Positions 45,031-55,700 of a stretch of 64,000 nt of DNA are shown one piece after another (positions within the stretch are counted from its first letter, which is position 1; each line of letters starts with the position of its first letter). The notes under the pieces are model-generated. The model had not been told where the DNA came from. It ran no database searches and worked only from the letters and a program-made list of their open reading frames with translations. The DNA is from Hygrocybe punicea (Eukaryota; Basidiomycota; Agaricomycetes; Agaricales; Hygrophoraceae): the NCBI GenBank assembly GCA_963556145.1, contig OY744461.1, positions 5,838,891 to 5,902,890 on the forward strand, read 5' to 3'. Made by a program: the position numbers and the translations under genes.

Positions 45031-45635
45031 GCCTCTTAAAACCTCTTTTCAGGCATTAGTTTTGGCAGAATGATTGAAAGGCGAAAGGGACTTACAGGAA
45101 GTGTGAGTGAAAGAGAGAGGCGCAACAAGAAGAGAACACAATGTGGTTTGTTGATTGTTGATCGACGTCGATCACCTGACTGACTGCAACATGAGGTATA
45201 GCAGCTAGAGGTGGGGAGAGGTAGCTGGAGAGGTCCGGGAGAGGTCTGGGAGAGGTGTCAGAGATTGGTGGTGATGATCAACCAATGAGAGTTTGTTTAA
45301 CAGTGCACTGACTATGAAAATTCACATATACAACAACCACTGTATCAAAAATCAAGAGAAAAATACCGAGACATTCAGCACTCACTGCCACTCATGCTTG
45401 CACTCGATATTACTTGGAGGTTCCATGACATTGGTAGGTTAGTGCATCCGACGGTCTCTGCTAACCAAACTCATGACTGAACTTCAAGTTAGCGGTACTA
45501 GTACGACAAATATTTGCTCGGTGAGTTTCTCCAGTGACTCTCGTGTTCTACCTCTCACTTCCTTGTGGGAGCCATTTGCACCCTCATCTGACCACACCCC
45601 CACTCGCTTTTTTCTGAGAACACAACCAGTGGAAG
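45031..45635. other. No gene recognised
   Basis: Central unique sequence between two acidic tracts that point away from each other. Nothing supportable. Confidence 0.4.
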
Positions 45636-46480
45636 CAAGGACGACAAGGCAATGAAGGCAATGAGGAAAAAGAGGATGACACCGATGGTGACAGAGACGA
45701 CAAGGAGGGAAAGGATGACGACAAGAACACAGATGACAATGAAGAGGGGAACAGCGGGAATGACGGTAACACAACGGTATCCATCCACTCTCCCTCTCCC
45801 TGTTCACTCACTCACCTCTACCTGCCCACTCTCCCTGTCCCCACTCTTGCCTCGGTCCCACACACTCTCGCCTTGGTCCCACACACTTTCCCTCCTCCCC
45901 ACCCTCTCTCTCCCTCCCATTCGCCTCCCTGCACTCCTCTACTACACCTCCCCCACCAGCTCTCTCTCCATCTCCGCATTTCCACTCCCCACTGTCCCAT
46001 TCTCTCTCCATTATCTCTCCCCGCTCTCAATTCCTCCCTGCCATTTCTTCAACCCTCTGCCCCCTCTCTCTCCTCACCCCACACTGTCTCCTCCCCGCTC
46101 TCTGTCCTCCCTCCACTCTGTCTCCCTCTCCACTCTCCGATCAACAACTGCCGCGACAATGACCATGCTGATAACGACGACGGGGAGCATGGAAAGCTGG
46201 GTCGGAGGTGTGGTGCACCCACACTCCAGCCCAGGTATGTTTTTTTCTATCTACTTTTGCCATCCACTTACTCCCTCCTCCTCCTCGGTTACCTCGTGAA
46301 CACAAGCGCACGTCGAATGATGTGCGTCTTGTCCCTTCAAGGTGATGGCGATGAGGGTAACGAAGAGGGGCCAGCACCAGTACCAGCACCAGCGCCAGCA
46401 CCGGCACCACCCCCAAGTACCTCGCGAGGGCCAGGCCCACGTCAATTGATGTTGGCGGCCACCCTTGGGAGGTGAGGAAG
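45636..46480 (+). other. Acidic exon-like pieces separated by pyrimidine-rich arrays
   Basis: Plus frame: QGNEGNEEKEDDTDGDRDDK, EGKDDDKNTDDNEEGNSGND, then GTATCC and ~360 bp of CT-rich array (45780-46140). Next come CRDNDHADNDDGEHGKLGRR up to GTATG at ~46237, then after CTTCAAG the piece GDGDEGNEEGPAPVPAPAPA up to a GTGAGG. The pattern looks like short acidic exons with minisatellite introns. It mirrors the tract at 44935-45030. Confidence 0.35.
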
Positions 46481-46550
46481 GCAAAACATACCTCGCGAGG
46501 ACCAGGCCCTTGTCAATTGACATGGCCAGCCACCCTTGCAAGGTAATGGA
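46415..46550 (+). repeat. ~67-bp unit repeated twice (plus inverse copies near 44460-44580)
   Basis: The CCTCGCGAGG palindrome followed by CCAGGCCC and GTCAATTGA is repeated at 46420 and 46490. Related units in inverse orientation lie at 44455-44575, on the other side of the purine/pyrimidine arrays. Confidence 0.6.
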
Positions 46551-46982
46551 ACGCCTAATTGGTGGGTGTGCCCCCACCCGCGGTTTGGCCATGAAACCAT
46601 GCCCAAACGGTCGGGTTGCCCAAGACCCACTGCAGGTATGGTTTCCGAGGGTTCAGGTATGGAGTTGGCCACTCTGACCCTCTCTCCACTCCCTTTTCCC
46701 TCCCTCTCCGGTCCCCAGTCCCTCTCTCCACTCTCTCTTCCCGCTCCCCATTCCCTCCTTCTCTTCCCCCCTCTGTCCCGCCCGACTGGAGCGCATGTGG
46801 ATTGTTTTGTTGCCTTGGATAGTAATGCCTGGTGGTGGTGGGGGTAAGGTTCAGATTGCAAAGTATTTTGACAAGGATGTAATATTAATATTGAATTCAA
46901 TTGGTGCATACATACATACAAGGAACATTGCCCGAGCCTCCAGGGGAGCAACCGGGAGGTGCAAAGGTGACCTGGCAGCAGG
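46551..46982. other. Pyrimidine-rich array and flank; no gene
   Basis: CCCTCTCC-type array at 46680-46790, then unique sequence up to the foldback target site. Confidence 0.5.
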
Positions 46983-46990
46983 CACAAATT
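46983..46990. repeat. 8-bp target-site duplication of foldback element 2, left
   Basis: CACAAATT, identical to 58713-58720. Confidence 0.92.
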
Positions 46991-47139
46991 CAATTCAGTC
47001 CACCACTATTGTACATCTAGTTATATGTAACATAACGGTATGTTGTGTTCCATCTAAGTGTTCTACCAGGCCTGGTCTTCCCAGGGACAATTTATTAGTC
47101 CCAGGGACATTTCACCCATGGGATATATTTTCAGACCAA

Positions 47140-48300
47140 GGCTAAAATGGGACACTTTCAAAAGAGGCCCAGCAGATGATTAAATATCCCAAGGGATAAT
47201 TTTAAAAGAGAACCATGGTCTAAATATAAGTACCATGGGATTTTAGAGCTTATATTTGGCTAAAGTAAGGGACAATATATATTTCAAGAAGCTACCAAAT
47301 CTTAGTCCAAGGGATATGTTACCAATGCAGAATAAGACTGTGGGACACTAACTGGCACAAAAATGTGTCCCATGGGACATCTAGTCTACTATGAATATTT
47401 CTCATGGGATACTTTGATGTTGAGGAAATATACTATAGGACATTTATTTGACCATGAATATTTCCCATGGGATGTAAATGTGTTCCATGGGATGCTTCCA
47501 TTATATTGAACTTATACCATGGGACATTTATTCTACCATGGATATAGCCCATGGGATGTTTCCATTTGTTCATATTATAATATTATACCATGGGACATGT
47601 ATTCTACCGTCAATATATCCCATGGGACATTTCCATTTGTTCAAATTATACCCATGGGACATTTATTCTACTGTAGATATGTCCCATGGGATATGTACAA
47701 TTATACCACGGGACATTTATTCTACCATTGATTGATCCCATGGGATATTTCCATTTCTTTAAATTATACCAGGGGACATGTATTCTAATGTAAATATGTC
47801 CAATGGGATAGTTAAAATTATACCATGGGACATTTATTTTACCATAGATATGTCCCATGGGATATTTAAAATTATACCACGGAACATTTATTCTACCATA
47901 TATATATCCCATGGGACATTTCCATTTGTTCAAATTATACCATGGGATATTTATTCTACTGTACATATGTCCCATGGGATATTGTAAATTGTACCTGGAG
48001 ACATTTATTCTGCCATATATATATCCCATGGGACATTTCCATTTGTTCATATTATACCATGGGACCTTTATTCAACCGTTGATATATCCCATGGGACATT
48101 TCCATTTGTTCATATTATACCATGGGACCTTTATTCTACTGTAGATACATCCCATGGGATACTTACTATTATACCATGGGACATTTATTCTACCATTGAT
48201 TTATCCCATGGGCTGTTTCCATTTCTTCAAATTATACCATGGGACATTTATTCTACCGTAGATATATCCCATGGGACATATTACAATACCATCAGGGAGA
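47140..48300 (+). repeat. ~60-bp minisatellite with CCATGGGAC cores (left arm)
   Basis: About 13 units of the form ATACCATGGGACATTTATTC followed by ATATATCCCATGGGACATTT, regular from about 47477. Mirror copy 57420-58560. Apparent ORFs (PMGHIYGRINVPWYN) are the period read as codons. Confidence 0.92.
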
Positions 48301-48429
48301 ATGTATATTTTCCTGGGATAAATATCTCAAGCAGGTCTACTATAGCCAGATGGCTATAACATTGTAAATAAAATGGGTAAAATTATGGAAATATTTGTGT
48401 GCATAGATTAAAAGGCCTAGGGATTGTAA

Positions 48430-48890
48430 TATTATTCCTTGGGATATTTATTTTACCTGAGAAAAGCCCATGGGACATATAGAATATCCCATGGGATACT
48501 TATCTTGTCTTAGAAAACAGCCCATGGGACATGTAGAATATCCCTTGGGATATTTGCCTTACCTGAGAAAAGCCCATGGGACATGTAGAATATCCCATGG
48601 GATACTTATCTTGTCTTAGAAAACAGCCCATGGGACATAGAACAACCCTTGGGATACTTTCACTATTACAGAAACAGCCCATGGGACATGAAAAATATTG
48701 CTTGGGATATTTATGTTACCCAAGAAAAAGCCCATGGGACACATAAAATATCCCATGGGATATTTACTTTACCCACAAAAAAGCCCATGGGACATATAAA
48801 ATATCCCTTGGGATACCTTTGTTATTGCAGAAACAACGCATGGGACATGTAAAATATCCCTTGGGATATTTACTTTACTCAAAAAAGCCC
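48430..48890 (+). repeat. CCCATGGG palindrome array (left arm of element 2)
   Basis: Same array type as 28170-28545. A 106-bp unit is duplicated here relative to the right arm (56991-57290). Confidence 0.9.
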
Positions 48891-49059
48891 CAATCTACAG
48901 GCTGGTGGGACTGCCTGCTTGCTCAGCATCTGCCAAGTCACACAATAATAGTCATACCAATGCCACATGTTACATAATTTTAATTTAGCAACCACTCAAA
49001 ATAGATATACCAAATTAAACAATTATTTTACCTAAATACATGGTATTCTACTTTATCAG

Positions 49060-49300
49060 GGGAGAGACAGGGAGGTGGAGGAGAGGAGAGGAAAGGGGGG
49101 ATGGCAGGGGGGATGGCAGGGGGTGGGCAGGGGGAGAAGGGGTAGGAGGTGGATGGGAGGTGGGGATGGTGGATGGACAGCATATAAGCAGGGGGAGAAG
49201 GGGCAGGTTAGGAAGAGGGATAAGGGGTAGGAGACAGTCAGGGGGAGAAGGGAATGGAGGATGGAGGAGGAGGAGGGGAAAGGAGGAAAGGGAGGGACTA
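49060..49300 (+). repeat. Purine-rich minisatellite of element 2
   Basis: Counterpart of 28715-28945. Precedes the GTATGT donor (read on minus) of the acidic tract. Confidence 0.8.
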
Positions 49301-49319
49301 ACAAAAGTACATACCGGTG

Positions 49320-50050
49320 TTCCCCTGGTGTCCACGCCCCTCCCCGTCCTCGCCCTTGTCCCCATCCCCGTCCTCGTCCTCGTCCTCGTCATCCTCGTCG
49401 TCCTCGTCGTCCTCGTCGTCCTCGTCGTCCTCGTCGTCCTCGTCGTCCTCGTCGTCCTCGTCGTCCTCGTCGTCCTCGTCGTCCTCGTCGTCCTCATCGT
49501 CCTCATCGTCCTCGTCATCCCGGTTGCCGTCGTCCTTGTTGTCCCGGGCTCCGTGGTCCTCGTGGTCCCGTTCCCCCATCCCGGTCGTCCTCGTTTCCAT
49601 CGTCCGTGGTTCCCATGCCCGCTGCCCTCCTCGTCATCCTCGTCTTCGTTGGCCCTGCCCGTTGTCGTCTTCCCATTGTCGTAGTTCCTGCGCCCACTGT
49701 GTCGTCGTCTTCCCCGTTCTCGCCATCGTCGCGTTCATCCTCGTTCTTGTCTTCGTTTACGCCATCGTCGTCATTCCCGTCGTCCTCGTTCTTGCTGTCA
49801 TGGTCGGCCTGGGTTGTCCCCATTCTCAGCTGCGTCCCGTCTCCTTGTTGCCCGCATGCGTGTCTGCTTGTTGCGGTTGCCGCGTTCGCGTTCGTTTGGC
49901 ATGAGGGTGCGGGAAAAAAACCTACAAGTGTGTTTAAGTAGTCAGTAGAATGAAGAAAAAAGATAAAGAACACTTACCTAGGGTGCTCTAGCATCCGCAC
50001 CCGTTGTCACGTCGTTGTTGAAAACGACAAGTCATGTTGAACTCGCGCAC
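49320..50050 (-). other. Candidate spliced acidic ORF of element 2
   Basis: Minus strand: a first segment ends at a GTAAGTG donor (~49980). The candidate intron has a CTGAC branch site and a TTGTAG acceptor (~49922). The next frame reads FFPAPSCQTNANAATATSRH, then KNEDDGNDDDGVNEDKNEDE. After a frameshift, about 12 tandem 9-bp units (GACGAGGAC-type) encode an Asp/Glu run, ending at HQGNTG before GTATGT. It keeps the same signals as element 1 despite divergence. Product unknown. Confidence 0.4.
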
Positions 50051-50289
50051 GAGAATTTCAACCAGAATTTGCCGATATCCTAAACGGGGTCGATTTGCCA
50101 TATAGGGAAGGGTGGCTGGAATTTCTTATTATTATTACATGTACTACAGCACCTCAATGGCCAGGGCAAGACCATGAAGAGATGTAAGTATGATATACCT
50201 ACCCCACAGGGAGTTTTTGTATTTTATTCCATTTTATATGGGGAGATATTCACAATGCATTCTATGCCTCTACCAAAAATGGACCCTTA

Positions 50290-50600
50290 AACACCTAACT
50301 TTGCGACTACACATCTGAAAAATCTAAAATTAATTCTAGGGGTACTAAGGAAGGTGTACATTGTGTTCCAGACAAGTGCCTGGTAGTTGGTGGTGCAGGG
50401 AATGTGTTGTAGCCAAAATATGATGAACTTGTCACTCACATTCGATTCATGATTATGTCTGCTTATACGGACTTTTGATTGTCTAGCCACAATGCAAAGA
50501 TCCAAATCCATTTTGGCATTGGTATGACTATTATTGTGTGACTTGGCAGATGCTGAGCAAGCAGGCAGTCCCACCAGCCTGTAGATTGGGGCTTTTTTGA
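50290..50600. repeat. Centre of foldback element 2
   Basis: AATGTGTTGTAGCCAAAATA here corresponds to the sequence flanking the gap in element 1. After it come GGACTTTTGATTGTCTAGCC and then a jump to the mirror of 48900-48965 (ACTTGGCAGATGCTGAGCAA), where the right arm has lost the acidic and purine-rich block. This centre is fully sequenced, so it can guide closing of the gap in element 1. Confidence 0.75.
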
Positions 50601-50660
50601 GTAAAGTAAATATCCCAAGGGATATTTTACATGTCCCATGCGTTGTTTCTGCAATAACAA

Positions 50661-50670
50661 AGGTATCCCA
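50661..50670 (+). repeat. LINE target-site duplication, left
   Basis: AGGTATCCCA, repeated at 56991-57000 after the poly(A). Preceding A residues may extend it to 12 bp. Joining the flanks restores the array unit seen elsewhere (AAAGGTATCCCAAGGGATAT). Confidence 0.92.
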
Positions 50671-50832
50671 GAGGACCGGTGGGACTCTCTTGGCAACACA
50701 CCGCGTGGCACCCTGACCAGGACCCCGACAAAGGCAACCTGAGCGGCAGCTCCACACCTCCCATATACAATAAAACGAACACTACGATAGCTTAGTCCCT
50801 ATCTGATAGACCTTTAAAACACGTCATAAGCT

Positions 50833-52758
50833 ATGACTTCGAGAAACCGGACTCCGGGAGGTAATCTAGACAAAAATGCGACCAGACTAACTAGGGATGA
50901 GCTGGCTGATGCCACAGGTGTCCTTACTGACGTGTTCAACGTGAAAGACGCCAGGGCGGCCCTGATACGAGACGCGTACATCACACAAGGGGAGAAGGTC
51001 ACCGCACAGAGACTAGCGTATGTCTCGCTACAGGCAGCAGCGGGTATAGCCAAACTGCCAAGGCCCGCAGTCAACACCCTCAGGGCCTTAGCGTTCATCC
51101 TAGAAGAGATAGACTTGGACACGATGGCCAACGAGACGGTGGTGAGAATGGGCAAGAAAATAGATGAGCTCATATACCCCAAGCTGACCACGGCAGCCGA
51201 AACGATTGAGGCAGCAACACAGGCTAGTGGAAAGCAGGAGGAGGCGCTGCGGGGGGCGACAACCCTAATGACGAACGTACTGGACGACCTCCGCGCTAAT
51301 CTGAATGAACTCACAACTCGCACTAAGAGTGTGCTCGAGGCGGCGGAAGCGACATCCAACCGGGAACGACCCAGTGAAAACGGTACACCCACCTTTGCGT
51401 CAGTTGCAAGAGCCGCCACACAAATCCCACTGGAGCACGCAGCGCCGATAGCGAAGGGGAACGCGTTGGATAGACAGATCGTGGTACGGAAACTCCCTGA
51501 CGCACAAGATGATGCGCTGGCGAGCCTCTCTGAGAAAGAGCTGGTGGAGAAGGCAACCCTGGCCCTCGACCTGATGGGCGTGAGGGCGGTAGACAAACCC
51601 AACGGCATGGCTTTCGCAGGAGCACGCAGAACTCAATACGGAATGATAATATACACGCTCAACTCCACGCAGGCGGCGAACTATCTACGATCCAAGGACG
51701 TAATGCATGCATTTATGGCGCAATTCGGAGGCACGTCGACAGGGAGCTCGAGAACGTACCAAGTAATAGCCGAGCACGTCCCCACCTCCTTCGACCCCAA
51801 TGACCAAGCGGCAATCGAACGGGTGGAGCAGGCCAGCTCCCTCTCCAGAATGTCGATATATGAGGCACGCTGGATCAAGCCGACCCACCTTTGTCAAGAG
51901 GGACAGCGCTTTGCATTTTTGACAATGGGCTTCAGCACGAGAGAGGCTGCGAACCATGCACTGGAATATGGCATTTTCATAGAGGGCAAGCAATGCAGGG
52001 CGAAGAAAGCACTGATGGATCCACGCAGATGCATGAAGTGCCAGAAATTCGGCCACATCGCGAAGGAGTGCAAATCCATCCACGACGTATGCGCCCACTG
52101 TGCGGGGCTCGACCGCGCAGCAGACCAACTTTGCGGCACCGGGGGGTTGAAATGTGCCAACTGTCAAGGATGTAGGCATGGCGCTGCGGATCGACAATGC
52201 CCGGTTTTCAGGGAGCGCCTCCAACGGGCACGCAATCGAGACCCGGACACTAAGTACAGACTTTTCCCCACCAATGACCCCAGCACGTGGGGCAGAATAG
52301 ATATGGACCCCACGCGGAACACTTTCGACACGGCATGGAGAAATGATGCGCCCATGAACAATGCACCACACATGGACGAACGGCACGAGCAAAGCAGAGA
52401 AGGACGGGATAATCAGGGACCCCACAGCAGAGGCTACACAGTAGTCGGACAGCAACGAACGGCGCCAGCACCAGCTAATGACCGACACAACCAAAGGGCC
52501 ATGCTACAGTCTGCCCAACAAACGCTACACACCTACTGGACAGACAGACCGGCACCACCCACCTCCGGAGGATGGTGGGCTGACAAACCGCTGGAAGGCC
52601 CCACCCACATCATGACACAGACATCCACCCACCCAGACACGACACCTGCAGCACCGCGAGCAATCATACCACATCCGTCCCAGCCTCAACGCCATCACCA
52701 ACACCAACAACAACAACACCCCATTCACTCACCCTCGACGGAGGAGCTTTACGCATGA
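50833..52758 (+). CDS. LINE ORF1 protein (gag-like, zinc knuckles)
   Basis: A 641-residue RNA-binding protein thought to package the element RNA. The N-terminal half is helical and charged (IRDAYITQGEKVTAQRLAYV, then YPKLTTAAETIEAATQASGK). The middle (~210-390) is a globular RNA-binding-like part. Three zinc knuckles follow: CMKCQKFGHIAKEC (~400-413), CAHCAGLDRAADQLC, and CANCQGCRHGAADRQC (to ~456). The C-terminal ~180 residues are Pro/His/Gln-rich and disordered. The ATG at 50833 is the first in frame. The stop overlaps the ORF2 start (ATGA at 52755-52758), suggesting coupled termination-reinitiation. Confidence 0.92.
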   Translation: MTSRNRTPGGNLDKNATRLTRDELADATGVLTDVFNVKDARAALIRDAYITQGEKVTAQRLAYVSLQAAAGIAKLPRPAVNTLRALAFILEEIDLDTMANETVVRMGKKIDELIYPKLTTAAETIEAATQASGKQEEALRGATTLMTNVLDDLRANLNELTTRTKSVLEAAEATSNRERPSENGTPTFASVARAATQIPLEHAAPIAKGNALDRQIVVRKLPDAQDDALASLSEKELVEKATLALDLMGVRAVDKPNGMAFAGARRTQYGMIIYTLNSTQAANYLRSKDVMHAFMAQFGGTSTGSSRTYQVIAEHVPTSFDPNDQAAIERVEQASSLSRMSIYEARWIKPTHLCQEGQRFAFLTMGFSTREAANHALEYGIFIEGKQCRAKKALMDPRRCMKCQKFGHIAKECKSIHDVCAHCAGLDRAADQLCGTGGLKCANCQGCRHGAADRQCPVFRERLQRARNRDPDTKYRLFPTNDPSTWGRIDMDPTRNTFDTAWRNDAPMNNAPHMDERHEQSREGRDNQGPHSRGYTVVGQQRTAPAPANDRHNQRAMLQSAQQTLHTYWTDRPAPPTSGGWWADKPLEGPTHIMTQTSTHPDTTPAAPRAIIPHPSQPQRHHQHQQQQHPIHSPSTEELYA

Positions 52759-55700
52759 CCTCCACCTCCATTCCCAACTCACCGAAACCACTGACCTTAT
52801 GGCAACAGAACGTTAACAAATCGCTCATAGCCCAGCACGACATGCTAGATTCAATCAAAACTAACTACGATTTCATCCTTATACAGGAACCCTACTTCGA
52901 TTTCAAGGGGCTTTCGAGAGCCAACACTTACTACATAGTGATATATCCCCCGCGACACCATGACATGCATGCAACCTGCCACACTCGATCGATAATATTA
53001 GTCAACAGACGGCTACGATCTGACTCGTGGTCCCCGATACTGATCGACTCACCGGATATCACGGCGGCGGAGATAAAAGGTGACTTTGGCATCATCAGAA
53101 TTGTCAACATGTACAACGATTGCAACAACAACAACAACATATCAACACTGCGACGATACCTCGGCAGCGCAACAGCCCAAGCCCCAGCCCAGACCCCAGT
53201 TCACTACATCCTGGCAGGGGACTTCAACCGTCACCACCCGCTCTGGGATGAAGAACGTAACAATCATCTCTTCACTAACGCCAATCTTGACGCAGCGGGA
53301 CCTCTGTTAGACCTCCTGGCCCGGTACGACATGAGAATGGCGTTACCGGAAGGCACACCAACCTTGCAATCCATGTCGACAGGCAACATGACTCGAGTCG
53401 ACAACGTATTCTGCTCCAGCACCATAATTGACCACGTAGCACTATGCGACACAAGGCCAGGTGACAGACCCACCAAAACTGACCACTTCCCGATAGTCAC
53501 AGCACTTGACCTGACCGCCCTGACCAGGTCACAAATACAACGCCCAAACTTCCGCGCGGCGGACTGGAAAGAGTTCAGAGATTCGCTCAAGGTCAACCTA
53601 GACGCCCTCCCGGCTCCAGCGGAACTCACATCGAGCGACTCTTTCCACCGGGCGCTAGGAGAGCTGGAAGGAGCAGTCTGGAACACGGTGACGAAATGCA
53701 TCCCTACAACCAAACTAACACCCTACAGCAAACGATGGTGGAATCAGGACCTGAGGGCAGAACGGAAGAAAGTCCGCAACCTTGGCAACAAATCATACCG
53801 GCACAGACACATGGAGGGGCACCCTGTTCACGAGACGTACAGAAAAGCCAAACACGGATATGCAACACACATACAGGCGGCTAAGGCAGCACATTGGGTG
53901 GAATGGTTGGAGGGCATTGACACATCGAGTCAATGGACGGCGAGCCGACTGGTAACAGGTCCCGCATCAGACGGAGGGAGGGCGAGGGTGCCCACACTCC
54001 ATGTCACAGACGCCACAACGAATGCGAGACGCGAGCTGACAACCAACGCTGACAAGAGCAAAGCCTTTTACAAGTGCTTCTTCCCCAGCAAACCTGCCAC
54101 CTCATCAGTCCCCGAAGATCATGTATACCCACCGCCAGCATGGGAATTCCAACCCATCACCGATGCACAAATTCACAGAGCCATACAACGCATGCAGCTG
54201 TATAAGGGCACCAAGCGCAATACCCCACCGAACGCAATATTCAAGAATGCCGGAGACATGCTGGTCCCCTTCCTCGGCACTATATTCAGAGCAACCTTCA
54301 CGTTAGGGACGTACCCAGGGCATTGGGCTGTCACGGAGACGATCATACTGAAAAAGCCGGGCAAGCCGGACTACACGATTCCTGGGGCATGGCGGCCAAT
54401 AGTACTGTTGGATGGATACACGAGGCTGATGAACTCATGCATCAATGAAGACATCACGGTCATGAGCGAGAGGACCAGGATTTTACCCAACAACCATTTC
54501 AGAGGGAGAGCCGGCCGCAGCACGACTGACGCTATCCTATTCATGAGCAAGATAATCAAAGATGAATGGCGCAAAGGTAATGTAGTATCGCTCCTCTCAC
54601 TAGATGTTAAGGGGGCCTTCCCCAGCACTGCCATCGATCGTACGGTACATAATATGCGTAAATGCGGCATGCCAGTAGAGATCACTGAGTGGCTGGAGAG
54701 AGCGCTCACTGCACGTCGTACCACGCTGACCTTTGACGAATTCACTTCGGACCCCTTTGATGTAGACAATGGACTTGACCAGGGAAGCCCACTCTCGCCA
54801 ACATGCTACCTGTTCTACAACTCAGACCAACTCGACATCCCCGTCCCACGCAGCGGGGAATATGGCATACTATATCTCGACGACTCGAACATACTCGTGG
54901 TGGGCCAGAGCTTTGAAGAAACGCATGTGAAGCTTGAGTCTATAATGGCGAGGCCGGGTGGCATTCTGGAGTGGGCGAAGGAGCACAACTGCGAATTTGG
55001 CATCGACAAATTCCAACTGATCGACCTGACACGGCGATGGAGGGTGGACGCAGACAACCCAAGAAAAAGAACCACGTTGACGGGACCGCTGCTTAACGTT
55101 GCCGGAAGTCTTATACACCCCAAGGCATCAATCAAGTTCCTGGGCGTGCACATCGACCGTGAGCTCCGATGGAAGGAACAGGGAGCGGCGGCACTAAAGA
55201 AGGGCCAGGACTGGCTATTGGAGTTCCGGAGACTATCCAAAACATCAGGGGGAATACCAGTGAAGATCATGAGACGACTCTACCTGTCCATTGCAGTTCC
55301 GAGAATGCTGTACGCTGCAGAGGTCTTCATGGGCTCGACGAAGAAGAGAGAAGGAACAGGGGATAGGCGACGTGGAGGGGGTACGGCGATGACACGGAAA
55401 CTGGCGGGCATACAACGCAAGGCGGCAGTGATGATCACCGGCGCATTGTCGACCACGGCCACTGACATCCTAGATGCCCACGCAGACCTTTTACCATTTC
55501 ATTTTCTAGTAGATAGGATTCGACACCGGGCGGCTCTACGCCTTGCCACGCTCCCGCCAACACACCCGCTCAGTAAAGCCGTCAAGAACGCACGGGTACG
55601 CCGGGTAAAGAGACACCCCATCCCCATACATGACCTAATATGGGACTACAACATAAAAACAGAGCAGATGGAGAAGATCACCACATGTAGATACGACACG

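Noticed and set aside
44587..45073. Ser/Pro-rich or Glu/Arg-rich ORFs around 44.6-45.0 kb
   Set aside because: Composition artefacts of the purine-rich array; frames on both strands are open at once.
47478..48144. Proteins of the type MGHFHLFKLYHGTFILPYIY
   Set aside because: Readings of the ~60-bp CCATGGGAC minisatellite, mirrored exactly in the other arm.
50814..52494. Minus-strand ORFs of 264 and 269 codons across LINE ORF1
   Set aside because: Antisense shadows of a GC-rich coding region. The plus-strand ORF1 has zinc knuckles and coupled ORF2.
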